From Scheffersomyces stipitis CBS 6054 (Eukaryota; Ascomycota; Pichiomycetes; Serinales; Debaryomycetaceae), in the NCBI RefSeq assembly GCF_000209165.1, contig NC_009045.1:372001-436000 (forward strand): a stretch of 64,000 nt of DNA, in the 5' to 3' direction. The notes beneath the pieces are model-generated. The model worked only from the letters and a program-made list of their open reading frames with translations. It ran no database searches and was not told the DNA's origin. Positions 20,281 through 28,644 of the stretch are shown here, one piece after another. The stretch's first letter is position 1. Each line of letters begins with the position of its first letter. Position numbers and translations under genes: made by a program.

Positions 20281-23200
20281 ATGTCGCTCAAGGAAACTGC
20301 TTCCATCGACGTGGGCTTCCCCATCATGGGAGCCAAGTTTTTCAACAACAAAACCATTATAGTGGCTGGTGGAGGAGGAGAGGGAAACAATGGTATTCCC
20401 AACAAGATCACTGCCATAAAATGCCTGTTCAAAGTGACCGACGCCAAACGCCGCTTGCAGAGATTCCGTGAAATCACATTGCCAGCCAATGAAGACTCGC
20501 CCCAATGTTTGGATACGGCGCCAATTGTCGACGATGAAGAGAATAAGTTCTCTATCTTTGTAGGATGTAACCAGCTGTCACAACTCATCAAGTCCATGAG
20601 CATCAACAACAACTTGAGAAAGTATGTGTATACCGCAGAAGAACACTTACGATTTGTAGACGCTGCTCAGCTTGAAGAGGAAATCAAGGGCGACGCCAAC
20701 GATTATCCCAAAACTATCAGATTATCGCCTAAAAATGGCGTTGGATGTTTAATGACTTCTACAGTGCCTTCGACTATCTATATTTTCAACCCAGACTTGT
20801 TGGAATTGAAGTTCAAATTTAGACCTACGCCTGATGCCGAAATCAAAGACTTTGCCTTAAGTCCCAACGACGATGGAAAGACACTTTGTTACGTCACTTC
20901 TAGTGGAATTGAGACTATCTCTACTTCTACTTCTCAACCCATTGCTTCTTCGGCCAAAAACCAAAAGGTGGATGCTGAGTTGAAAAAGCTCATTTTGTCC
21001 AAAGTCCGTTTCATAGACGACGAAAACGTTATCGTTGCTGCCAGTATTCGCGGAGGCTCTGGTGCAGTACTTCTTAAGTATAATCTCGCAGACCAGAAGA
21101 TCACCAACAAGGTCGTAGTGTCAAAAAAGTTCAAAAACATTGTAGCATTTGATCTTTCGCTTCTGCAGAACTTGGTGGCAGTAGCTGGCAATGACGTTAC
21201 CTTGACGTTGATACGACTTTCGGATCTTTCTGTTATTAAGACCTACCCTAAATTGCATGCCTTTGCCATCACCAGTGTCACGTTCTCGCCCAATGGATCC
21301 AAACTCGCCACTGGCAGTGCAGCCAGTACTCTTCACGTGTTTAGAATCCCCCAAAACTTCAGCAGGGGTAAATCGACACTTGGTTCCTTGATCCAGTACC
21401 TCTTTACGGTCTTGGTTGTAGCTGCTGTAGCTGTTCTTTTACAAAAGGGCCACGAATCGGGCCAGTTGGACGAGTACATACAGTCGTCATCTGAATATTT
21501 GCAGAAGTCCAGCGTTTACTTCGACATTTATCTTGAGAAATCCTCCGTCTATATGAAGAAATCAGTGGATTTGTCCAAAAAGTACGGTGCCATCGGCTAT
21601 GAATATGCCTCTGAATACGCTCGTGAATACGGGAAAAAGGGCTATGAATTCATAAAAGAAAAAATCAATGGTGAAAATGTCGATGGTGATGACCATACTA
21701 AAAAGTACTTCCAAATGGGAGAGTGGGAGGACGCCAAATCTGGAGTTTTTGAAGATGTCACTGATGAGTATATCTCCAACGTTCCAGATTCGGAAATTGA
21801 AGAGATCACCGAGTCTGTTGGTACCACCGATACTGCGTCTACTTCGTCTTTTTCAGCCTATTCTTCTCCTGTGGCTGTCGAACCAGAGGTTCAAGAACTT
21901 TCTCAGCCTGAATCTATTGTGGAACCTGTTAGGGATGACATTAAGATAGAAGAAGTCATAAAGGATGTAGATGAAATCACAAAAGACGAACAATTCAACT
22001 CGGAAGCATCCTTTGAAAACAAGGAGAATATCGAAACTTCTACTTTTTCTGAAAGTGCTGCTACCAGCATTGAAGAATCCTCTCAAGAAGCAGAACTAGA
22101 GAAATCAAAAGTTGAAGAAGTCTCTACTATTTCTGAGCAAGAACACACTGTTGAATCCTCCGAAACTAGTGTTGTTCATGTTGATTCTGAGTGGTCTATT
22201 GAAAACCCTGCTGAGATACCTGCTGAAGATGAGCCTGAACTCGGCACCACCGAGACTACTTCTGCTTCGTCTTTTTCAGCTTATTCTTCTCCTGTGGCTG
22301 TCGAACCAGAGGTTCAAGAACTTTCTCAGCCTGAATCTATTGTGGAACCTGTTAGGGATGACATTAAGATAGAAGAAGTCACAAAGGATGTAGATGAAAT
22401 CACAAAAGACGAACAATTTAATTCAGAATCGTTCTTTGAAAACAAGGAGTACATCGAAACTTCTACTTTTTCTGAAAGTGCTGCTACCAGCATTGAGGAA
22501 CCCTCTCAAGAAGCAGAACTAGAGAAATCAAAAGTTGAAGAAGTTTCTACCATTTCTGAGCAAGAACACACTATTGAATCGTCCGAGAGTAGTGTTGCTT
22601 CAGCGGATCCTGTTCCCGAAGAAATCGTTCAAGAAATTGTGGAAGAAATTGTTGAAGAAATGCCCGAACAAGAAAAGGAAAATGAAGTGCCTAATGTTGC
22701 TACTCAATACAGTGCTCAAGAGAATATTGAGACGGTTGTACAGCAAGCTGTAGAATCAGTTCTTGAGAAAGAGCCTGTTATTAGGGAAGCCTTTGCAGAA
22801 GATCCAATTCCCCCAGTTGTTGAAGAGCCTCTTCTTAAAGAGCCTCCTGTTGTAAAAGAACCTCCTGTTGTTGAAGAACGTGTAGTTGAAGAACCTGTAG
22901 TTGAAGAACATATTGTTGAAGAACCTGTTGTTGAAAACCCTGTTGCTGAAGAACCTGTTGTTGAAAAACCTGTTGCTGAGGAACCTGTTGTTGAAGAATC
23001 TCCTATTGTTAAAGAACCTGTTGTTGAAGAACATATTGTTGAAAAACCTCCTGTTGAAAAACCTCCTGTTGAAAAGCCTCCTGTTGAAAAACCTTCTGTT
23101 CAAAAACCTTCTGTTCAAAAACCTCCTGTCAAAGAACCTCCCGTTGTTAAAGACCATCCCGTTGTTAAAGACCATCCCGTTGTTAAAGACCATCCCGTTG

Positions 23201-23325
23201 TAAAAGAACCTCTTGTTGAAGAGAAACCAGTAGAATCTACTAGAGCGAAGGTGACCGTCACCAAGACAGTCAAGAAACCTGCAGCCACTAAGGCTCCTAA
23301 GTCGCCTGAACACGACGAATTGTAG
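20281..23325 (+). CDS. SEC12: Sec12, guanine-nucleotide exchange factor for Sar1, with long repetitive luminal tail
   Basis: 1014-residue ER membrane protein that loads Sar1 with GTP to start COPII coat assembly. The cytosolic beta-propeller (about 1-360) has the Sec12 hallmark GGGGEGNNGIPNKIT (residues 31-45), containing the K+-binding loop, and WD-like blades such as ITSVTFSPNGSKLATGSAASTLHVFRI. One transmembrane segment follows (about 369-390). A very long luminal domain (about 391-1014) then holds Tyr/Ser-rich YLQKSSVY-type repeats, an acidic region with an in-frame 141-residue duplication, and a P-V-V-E/K-rich array. The extreme C-terminus is HDEL, the Erd2-recognised ER-retrieval signal. 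S. cerevisiae Sec12 is 471 aa; its paralogue Sed4 has a long tail, so size alone would suggest Sed4, but CUG-clade yeasts are expected to have one gene. Confidence 0.85.
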   Translation: MSLKETASIDVGFPIMGAKFFNNKTIIVAGGGGEGNNGIPNKITAIKCLFKVTDAKRRLQRFREITLPANEDSPQCLDTAPIVDDEENKFSIFVGCNQLSQLIKSMSINNNLRKYVYTAEEHLRFVDAAQLEEEIKGDANDYPKTIRLSPKNGVGCLMTSTVPSTIYIFNPDLLELKFKFRPTPDAEIKDFALSPNDDGKTLCYVTSSGIETISTSTSQPIASSAKNQKVDAELKKLILSKVRFIDDENVIVAASIRGGSGAVLLKYNLADQKITNKVVVSKKFKNIVAFDLSLLQNLVAVAGNDVTLTLIRLSDLSVIKTYPKLHAFAITSVTFSPNGSKLATGSAASTLHVFRIPQNFSRGKSTLGSLIQYLFTVLVVAAVAVLLQKGHESGQLDEYIQSSSEYLQKSSVYFDIYLEKSSVYMKKSVDLSKKYGAIGYEYASEYAREYGKKGYEFIKEKINGENVDGDDHTKKYFQMGEWEDAKSGVFEDVTDEYISNVPDSEIEEITESVGTTDTASTSSFSAYSSPVAVEPEVQELSQPESIVEPVRDDIKIEEVIKDVDEITKDEQFNSEASFENKENIETSTFSESAATSIEESSQEAELEKSKVEEVSTISEQEHTVESSETSVVHVDSEWSIENPAEIPAEDEPELGTTETTSASSFSAYSSPVAVEPEVQELSQPESIVEPVRDDIKIEEVTKDVDEITKDEQFNSESFFENKEYIETSTFSESAATSIEEPSQEAELEKSKVEEVSTISEQEHTIESSESSVASADPVPEEIVQEIVEEIVEEMPEQEKENEVPNVATQYSAQENIETVVQQAVESVLEKEPVIREAFAEDPIPPVVEEPLLKEPPVVKEPPVVEERVVEEPVVEEHIVEEPVVENPVAEEPVVEKPVAEEPVVEESPIVKEPVVEEHIVEKPPVEKPPVEKPPVEKPSVQKPSVQKPPVKEPPVVKDHPVVKDHPVVKDHPVVKEPLVEEKPVESTRAKVTVTKTVKKPAATKAPKSPEHDEL
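21820..22595 (+). repeat. in-frame tandem duplication inside SEC12 (period 423 bp)
   Basis: 21820-22172 is repeated at 22243-22595 with an offset of 423 bp (141 codons). Long stretches are identical at the nucleotide level, for example from CCTGTGGCTGTCGAACCAGA through GTTAGGGATGACATTAAGAT. The reading frame is preserved. The few differences include both silent and replacement changes. Confidence 0.93.
22813..23225 (+). repeat. P-V-V-E/K short-repeat array in the SEC12 luminal tail
   Basis: More than 25 imperfect units of 5-6 codons follow one another: EEPVV, EKPPV, KDHPVV and similar. Runs are homogenised: EKPPV several times in a row, then KDHPVV three times, identical at the DNA level (GTTGTTAAAGACCATCCC). 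This is a coding minisatellite. Confidence 0.9.
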
Positions 23326-23623
23326 TATATATCTAAATGTACTTTATAGCATAAGCTAGATTTTAATCTAGAAAGAGCAACATACTGCCTACTTTACTTA
23401 CTGTAGTGTGACCTTTAGATGCAAATGTAGTAGTGAAAATTCAAGTTTTATATTACTGAGACTTAGTGCGCACTTTCAAACGCGTACTGTCAGAATTTAA
23501 AGATTTAAAGTATCCATAGATCATTACTCATCTCTCGAGCTTTACCAGTTTTTTTGTTAGTTAAGAGGTGTTGTTATCTTTGGGTGTTAACAAGGAATCT
23601 CATCAGAGTTCAAATTTGCTATC

Positions 23624-25093
23624 ATGAGTAAAAACCCGTTCGATCGGTTTGGAGTTGATGTGACTGATCCTACAGACTGGGCTTCTACAAAACTACCTCG
23701 TTTAAGTGAATTGGATTCGTTAAAGCGTTGCTATATATGTAAGGAATTCTTCACGGCGCCTGTACTCACAGTGTGTCACCACACGTTCTGTTCACAATGT
23801 ATACGGCAGTATTTGCTCACCAATAGTCACTGTCCGTTATGCAAAACTGAGCTCTATGAGAGTAGTTTAAAGCGAGATATGCTTTTGGATGAAATAGTGA
23901 CATGTTACAAGAGTCTACGTCCATTCTTGCTAAATCTTTTACGTGAGAACGAAATCCTTGTGAAAAATGAACCAGGTGTGAAAAAGACTGAAAAAGAAGA
24001 TGTAAATTCTAAAGCTACAGATATTGAGAAATCTGAGAATGGGCCTTCAAAGAGTAACAAAAGACCGGCTCCTGTTGATGAGGATGATGTTATAGAAGTT
24101 CTTTCACAAGGTGAGAGTGTGCCGAGTGGCAGCTCTACACCTGAGGCTCAACCTAAGAAGAAGACAAAACCAGAATCTCAGTTGCCAGCTTTGCCTGGAA
24201 AACTGGATCAAGTAGCATGTCCAATATGTAACAAGATGATGTCTGCTGACATTTTGCAAACAAGACATCTAGACGACTGTCTCAGTGGGAAAACGACTCC
24301 ACCAAGTAGCAATGGTTCACATCTGCGGAAGAAAGCCGGTGCTAGTCACGGAATAGCTTCATTCTTCAAGAAGGAGTCACCAGTACCGTCCTCTTCTTCA
24401 TCTTCGCCTTCAACATCAAATTCTGCATTTTCTAAAGCTGAAATTCTGCAACCGGTAGGATTCAAGGAGTCATACTTGAAGCAGGTTGAAAAGACGAATT
24501 CAGAGTCTGTCAAGAAGCTTCCAAAACTTGACTTCCAGTCCTTGTCTACTCCAAAACTAAAAGAGAAGCTTGCTGCCTTGAATCTAAAGGTTCAGGGATC
24601 CCGATCTCAGTTGGAGATGCGCTACAACCAATTCTATGTACTCTACAACTCGAATCTAGATAGCAGCCGACCCGTCCTGGAGAAACAATTGAAGCTGACA
24701 TTGAATAAATGGGAACAACTGCATCTGGCATTTAATACCGAATCTTCCACGTTGTTCTCCAGTAGAGCCTCAATTAGCAACAGGTCAATTACATCCAAGA
24801 CGTTTCTGGTCCGGGAGTGGCTTCAAGTGTATCATCAGGAATTTAGGGAGTTGATCCGTGCGGCGAGAGCATCGGCTAAGAAGGATAAGAAATCCAAAGC
24901 AAAAAATACCATAGACGTTATAGAAGAAGCTGAATACGTCGAAGTCTCAAAGAAGGATGACTCAAGACCTCAACAAGAACACGGTTCCACGGAAAGCAAG
25001 GTTCCACAGTTAACTCCGGAATTGGACATGGAATTGGTGGATATGGATTTTGCAGACGATATCGCCAACAGTCTGTTGTTTGGAGGAACGTGA
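23624..25093 (+). CDS. RAD18: Rad18 E3 ubiquitin ligase (post-replication repair)
   Basis: 489-residue ligase that works with Rad6 to mono-ubiquitinate PCNA at stalled forks. The order of domains is diagnostic. The RING finger has Cys36, 39, 51, 56, 59, 70 and 73 with His53. The UBZ4-type zinc finger CPICNKMM...RHLDDC has Cys199, Cys202, His215 and Cys219. The SAP DNA-binding motif lies at about 303-338 (LSTPKLKEKLAALNLKVQGSR). Between RING and UBZ lies DDVIEVLSQ (154-162), a good SUMO-interaction motif, and after the UBZ is GIASFFKK (243-250), which looks like a degenerate PCNA-interaction peptide. The Rad6-binding region is expected near 345-400 (LKLTLNKWEQLHLAF). Length matches the yeast protein (487 aa). 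ATG at 23624, about 300 bp after the SEC12 stop. Confidence 0.95.
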   Translation: MSKNPFDRFGVDVTDPTDWASTKLPRLSELDSLKRCYICKEFFTAPVLTVCHHTFCSQCIRQYLLTNSHCPLCKTELYESSLKRDMLLDEIVTCYKSLRPFLLNLLRENEILVKNEPGVKKTEKEDVNSKATDIEKSENGPSKSNKRPAPVDEDDVIEVLSQGESVPSGSSTPEAQPKKKTKPESQLPALPGKLDQVACPICNKMMSADILQTRHLDDCLSGKTTPPSSNGSHLRKKAGASHGIASFFKKESPVPSSSSSSPSTSNSAFSKAEILQPVGFKESYLKQVEKTNSESVKKLPKLDFQSLSTPKLKEKLAALNLKVQGSRSQLEMRYNQFYVLYNSNLDSSRPVLEKQLKLTLNKWEQLHLAFNTESSTLFSSRASISNRSITSKTFLVREWLQVYHQEFRELIRAARASAKKDKKSKAKNTIDVIEEAEYVEVSKKDDSRPQQEHGSTESKVPQLTPELDMELVDMDFADDIANSLLFGGT

Positions 25094-25951
25094 GCGAAAC
25101 AGAGCGGAGTTTGAAATTGGAGAAAATGAGAATTGAAGTTGTCAGGGCTTTGGTTTTGCAGCTAAATACCATAATGGCTGCAATAATATTCACGATAACC
25201 TCTGCCTCGTGTTTCAGGTCGAACCTTAGTTTGGTAACTAGTACCTTTACTTCAGCATTCATTTACGTTAGTCCTCCGCAATTAAGCAATCGATAATTAT
25301 AGAAGTCTGGATTTTAAGACAGACTAGGACTGACAACATTTGAATGCTTAGTATATAGCTCAGGATGTTTTGTCTTCGAATTGAGTCAGTATTGACAAGA
25401 AACTCTACATAGATTTAAGTACAATGAGTAGATGATTCCGAGTAGTGAACTACGATTAATTGGTTGAGTTGTAAGTTAGTCACCATGAACATTAGTCATT
25501 TTGCAATTTCAAGTTGCCACAATTGCAAGGCTTGGCACTTTCGACGCAACTCTCTTATCGCCTCCTAGATACTCAAATCCAGCATTAGAAACTTATAGAG
25601 CTACAGTGGGGCAGAAACCAGACGCCGGTATACCTCTTCTCACGTGATGAGCTCGCGAAGCATATCCTGAAGCAGGAAAGATTAGCGGAGTTTTTCCGCG
25701 CTAATAATACGGGGATCCGGCATTTAGCACTTAATAGCCCATCGGTGATCTCTGATGATGTTCTTAAAATCGCGTCACAATTTACGGGACGCATCGCTAC
25801 GGTCAACTTGACAGCTATCTTTATATAGAGCCATCTTTCCATGACATCTCAGGTGGTTTCTTTCTGTTTTGTTTTGTTTCCAATTAGTGCTACTTCGGTT
25901 AATTCAACTTAGCTATCACCGAATTTTTCAGTCCTTCAGTGAGCCATCTCT
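25094..25951. other. intergenic region RAD18 / FNT transporter
   Basis: 858 bp holding the LRR-family fragment described at 25592-25829. The rest shows no gene. Confidence 0.5.
25592..25829 (+). pseudogene. fragment of the F-box/LRR family
   Basis: A stop-free frame with no ATG at its head reads about 78 codons to a TAG at 25827. Its second half, GIRHLALNSPSVISDDVLKI then ASQFTGRIATVNL, aligns with VAVRHLRLVAIPSEEVIAKV then RSLSDRIGKITF of the intact protein at 16400-18511 (residues about 110-140). The preceding DELAKHI..QERLAEFFRANN aligns with VVGKNVDLLVTFLNENP. The LRR part that should follow is missing. It lies between RAD18 and the transporter gene, alone. The match is by eye and moderate, but spacing is kept over about 60 residues. 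Confidence 0.55.
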
Positions 25952-27742
25952 ATGGACGAGACTTACTACTTGACCACTCACGAGACGGCTTTGGCCGTCG
26001 TGGCGACAGCGATGAAGAAGGCCAGACTCCGTATAGATACACTAGCTCTCAGCTCGCTCATGGGAGGTATCTTATTCAGTACTGGAGGTATGCTCTATGT
26101 GCTAGTGGAGTCATACTGTCCAGGATTAAGAGAATCAAACCCCGGCATCATATACCTTATACAAGGAGCTTTGTTTCCCATTGGACTTTTCTACGTGGTG
26201 ATAATGGGTGTTGATCTTTTCAACTCCAACATACTCTTCTTCAGTACAGCATTGTGCCGGGGAGCAGTTTCCTTTTTAGACTTATTCATCAGCTGGTTCG
26301 TTAGCTACTGGTTGAATCTTGTAGGGAACATTTTTGTTTGCTATATCATCTGCCATTATTCGCATGTAAGCCAGGAGCCCAGTTTCATAGAGGGCTCTAT
26401 TACCGTCGTGGAGACAAAAGTAAAGTTTTCATTTGTAGCAAATCTCATCAAGGCTATCGCGGGAAACTTCTTTGTCTCCTTAGCTATATACTTGCAGTTG
26501 ATGGCGAAGCCACTCCATGTCAAATTGATCATGATGGTGCTTCCAATTTTCAGTTTTGTAGCCATGGGCTTCACGCATGCTGTGGCAGATATGTATTTAC
26601 TTATCATGGGCACTATCAATGGAGCACCCGTTTCTGTGGGTGAACTTGCTTGGAAATTGTTTTTGCCTGGTGCCTTGGGAAATATCATTGGAGGTTCCTT
26701 CTTTGGCGTAGTGATTACTTGGTACTTACACTTGGTTGTAGTAGAAAGGGACCAGAGACAATTGCATTTGCCTCAGTATGAGGTCAGAGACGAACAACCC
26801 GAATTGGGTATGGATTCTAGGGTCGTGAGACAACAGCCTTCAGTAGAAATCACAGAAGAGTTCCCTACTTTGGAAGAGAAGCTTGGCGAAGAACGTTTGT
26901 CGTCTGACTCCAGCAATTTAGAAGTCTATAGACTGAGACTGAGACTCATACTGAGCGATTTGGCCAGGATATCTTCCAGAGCAACGGGAATCTCACGTAT
27001 AACCACAAGAACAATTCGTACTGCTAAGAAATCTCCGAAGAATGTCTTCCCAGTGTACGGAATGGGTCCAGCATCCCTGAAAGACCAAAAAATCGCATCA
27101 GGTAGAGACGACTACGACGATAATGACACTAATTCGATGTACTCAGCAAGTCAAGAGTTGGGTCCTAATGAGGTGCCTTCGGCTGATTACATAGGTGAAC
27201 AATTAAGAAAAGTAATCTCAAGAAAAGGATCCAGCGCTGGAAGTAATTTGAGACGGAAAGTCAGCGATTTGGAGTCTCAACGCTATAGACGTTCTTCTCA
27301 GGAAACAAGACGATCTATTTCTTCTTTCAGAAGACCATTCAGAAATTCTATTCATTTGAACAGAAACAACCTTGAAGAGTTCCATAACAGATTGGAAAGG
27401 GCCAAGGTAACACCGAAGTCTGCAGCAGCTGCAGACGATGTGGCTGGCGTAGACCCCTTGACTATCTACCGTAGCAGTACTAAAAGTACAACAAGTCCCC
27501 AGAATGTGTTCCGTGGAGCTAGTATGACAGCAACTGATTCCGCCAATGTCGACAATACGGTCAGTATTTCTTCTGAAGTCATAATCGATACTCCAGCTAC
27601 AGACAGATCGGAGACAGCAACCAGTAACGACTACAATGTATATAGCTACCAGCCCGACGAACCTATACAAGAACACAGTAGTGAAGATAAGGGAAGCCAA
27701 AAAAACCCACTGAAAAGTGAACAGCATGACACACACAAGTAA
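25952..27742 (+). CDS. formate/nitrite transporter (FNT) family membrane protein
   Basis: 596 residues, orthologous in type to S. cerevisiae YHL008C. The first 270 residues form the FNT channel fold with six hydrophobic segments: about 30-53, 65-90, 107-128, 154-176, 184-207 and 228-256. It starts with the typical amphipathic AMKKARLRIDTLALSSLMGGILFS stretch (broken here only by naming). Conserved FNT pieces include GALFPIGLF, NLVGNIFVCYI, KAIAGNFFVSLAIYL and PGALGNIIGGSFFG. FNT proteins pass small monocarboxylates or nitrite as pentamers; the physiological substrate of the fungal members is unclear. The C-terminal 320 residues are a cytosolic tail rich in Ser, Arg and Thr, with RKVSDLES and SSQETRRSISSF segments that look like phosphorylation sites. 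ATG at 25952. Confidence 0.88.
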   Translation: MDETYYLTTHETALAVVATAMKKARLRIDTLALSSLMGGILFSTGGMLYVLVESYCPGLRESNPGIIYLIQGALFPIGLFYVVIMGVDLFNSNILFFSTALCRGAVSFLDLFISWFVSYWLNLVGNIFVCYIICHYSHVSQEPSFIEGSITVVETKVKFSFVANLIKAIAGNFFVSLAIYLQLMAKPLHVKLIMMVLPIFSFVAMGFTHAVADMYLLIMGTINGAPVSVGELAWKLFLPGALGNIIGGSFFGVVITWYLHLVVVERDQRQLHLPQYEVRDEQPELGMDSRVVRQQPSVEITEEFPTLEEKLGEERLSSDSSNLEVYRLRLRLILSDLARISSRATGISRITTRTIRTAKKSPKNVFPVYGMGPASLKDQKIASGRDDYDDNDTNSMYSASQELGPNEVPSADYIGEQLRKVISRKGSSAGSNLRRKVSDLESQRYRRSSQETRRSISSFRRPFRNSIHLNRNNLEEFHNRLERAKVTPKSAAAADDVAGVDPLTIYRSSTKSTTSPQNVFRGASMTATDSANVDNTVSISSEVIIDTPATDRSETATSNDYNVYSYQPDEPIQEHSSEDKGSQKNPLKSEQHDTHK

Positions 27743-27846
27743 TCAGAATATTTAATTTATAGACAATAGACTTTGCATTTTCATTAACAAGGCGATGTAG
27801 ATTAGAGATAAAAAAAATAGATGGATGGGTGCAAAAATATAATTTT

Positions 27847-27919
27847 TGGACGAGACAGGAATCGAACCAGTGACCTTTTGCTTGCAAGGCAAACGCGCTA
27901 CCAACTACGCCACACGCCC
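27847..27919 (-). tRNA. tRNA-Ala(UGC)
   Basis: 73-nt gene on the minus strand, no intron. The acceptor 5' strand GGGCGTG pairs with CTCGTCC and shows the alanine identity pair G3:U70. The D arm is GCGTAGTTGGTAGCGC. The anticodon stem-loop TTTGC-CTTGCAA-GCAAA carries anticodon TGC. The T arm ACTGG-TTCGATT-CCTGT has the invariant TTCGA, and the discriminator is A. Internal A- and B-box promoters are intact. Oddities are a U6:U67 mismatch, shared with yeast tRNA-Ala, and a U51:U63 mismatch in the T stem. CCA is not encoded. Confidence 0.97.
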
Positions 27920-28644
27920 ATAATCAATATGAGAAGGCTGTAATTGAATGATTTTAGTATTCAAAATCACGTGATAAAAATCACGTTTTCTGCATAATTC
28001 TAAGAAAATTCACGTTGTAAGTAGTAAAATTGAGTTCAATCAAGCTTATTCACTTTTGTTATGTTATCAGGGTCCTAATGGTACTAATTATCCTAATTTT
28101 GCGTTTCAAAGAATTTGAAAATATTTTAAATTTGTATTTTCAACAAGAAGTTGGAATTTTTCCAAATTAAAGATTTCTTGTTCTTAAATTTCATAAAAGC
28201 AAAAAAGAACATACATATACTGCAACTCAAGTCAAGTAGAACTATTGTTTCATATAGAAGTACAATGTCTTTAATTACCTTTTTTAATGAATTTTTTGCG
28301 CCATGAATGTGGCCATATTTCGCAGCCCACTAGTATCTATTAGTACGGTAACAGTTGCTATTAATTGACAACATTTCCACGAACAAAAGGTATATATATA
28401 TAGTAGGTATGCCCAATATTAAAGAGCCACCGAAAGTTCTACATCAGCTATAATATCCTTTAAGCCCTCCTTCTTCGACCAATTTCTCGTGCCATAATCA
28501 TGGTTTATATTTGCAACTGCAACAGGTTTCCATTTTGAGATGAGCCGAAAAAAATTGAGACCTCATCTTAAATTTTTCAACTAAAAGTTAGCTAGAGAAT
28601 ATTGAATATCACTATTTCTCTATAGAATTCCTCCAATTTTTACC
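27920..28644. other. tRNA upstream flank and DBP9 promoter
   Basis: 725 bp. It holds a reverse-strand copy of the dispersed motif (28317-28327) and PAC/RRPE elements close to DBP9. A TATATATATATA run lies near 28391. No coding frame is seen. Confidence 0.6.
28536..28579 (+). promoter_or_regulatory. PAC and RRPE elements of the DBP9 promoter
   Basis: TGAGATGAGC (28536-28545) is a PAC-type element. CTCATC (28562-28567) is its inverse core. AAATTTTTCA (28570-28579) is the reverse complement of the RRPE TGAAAAATTT. The three lie 65-110 bp upstream of the DBP9 ATG. PAC with RRPE is the established promoter signature of ribosome-biogenesis genes in ascomycete yeasts. Confidence 0.8.
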
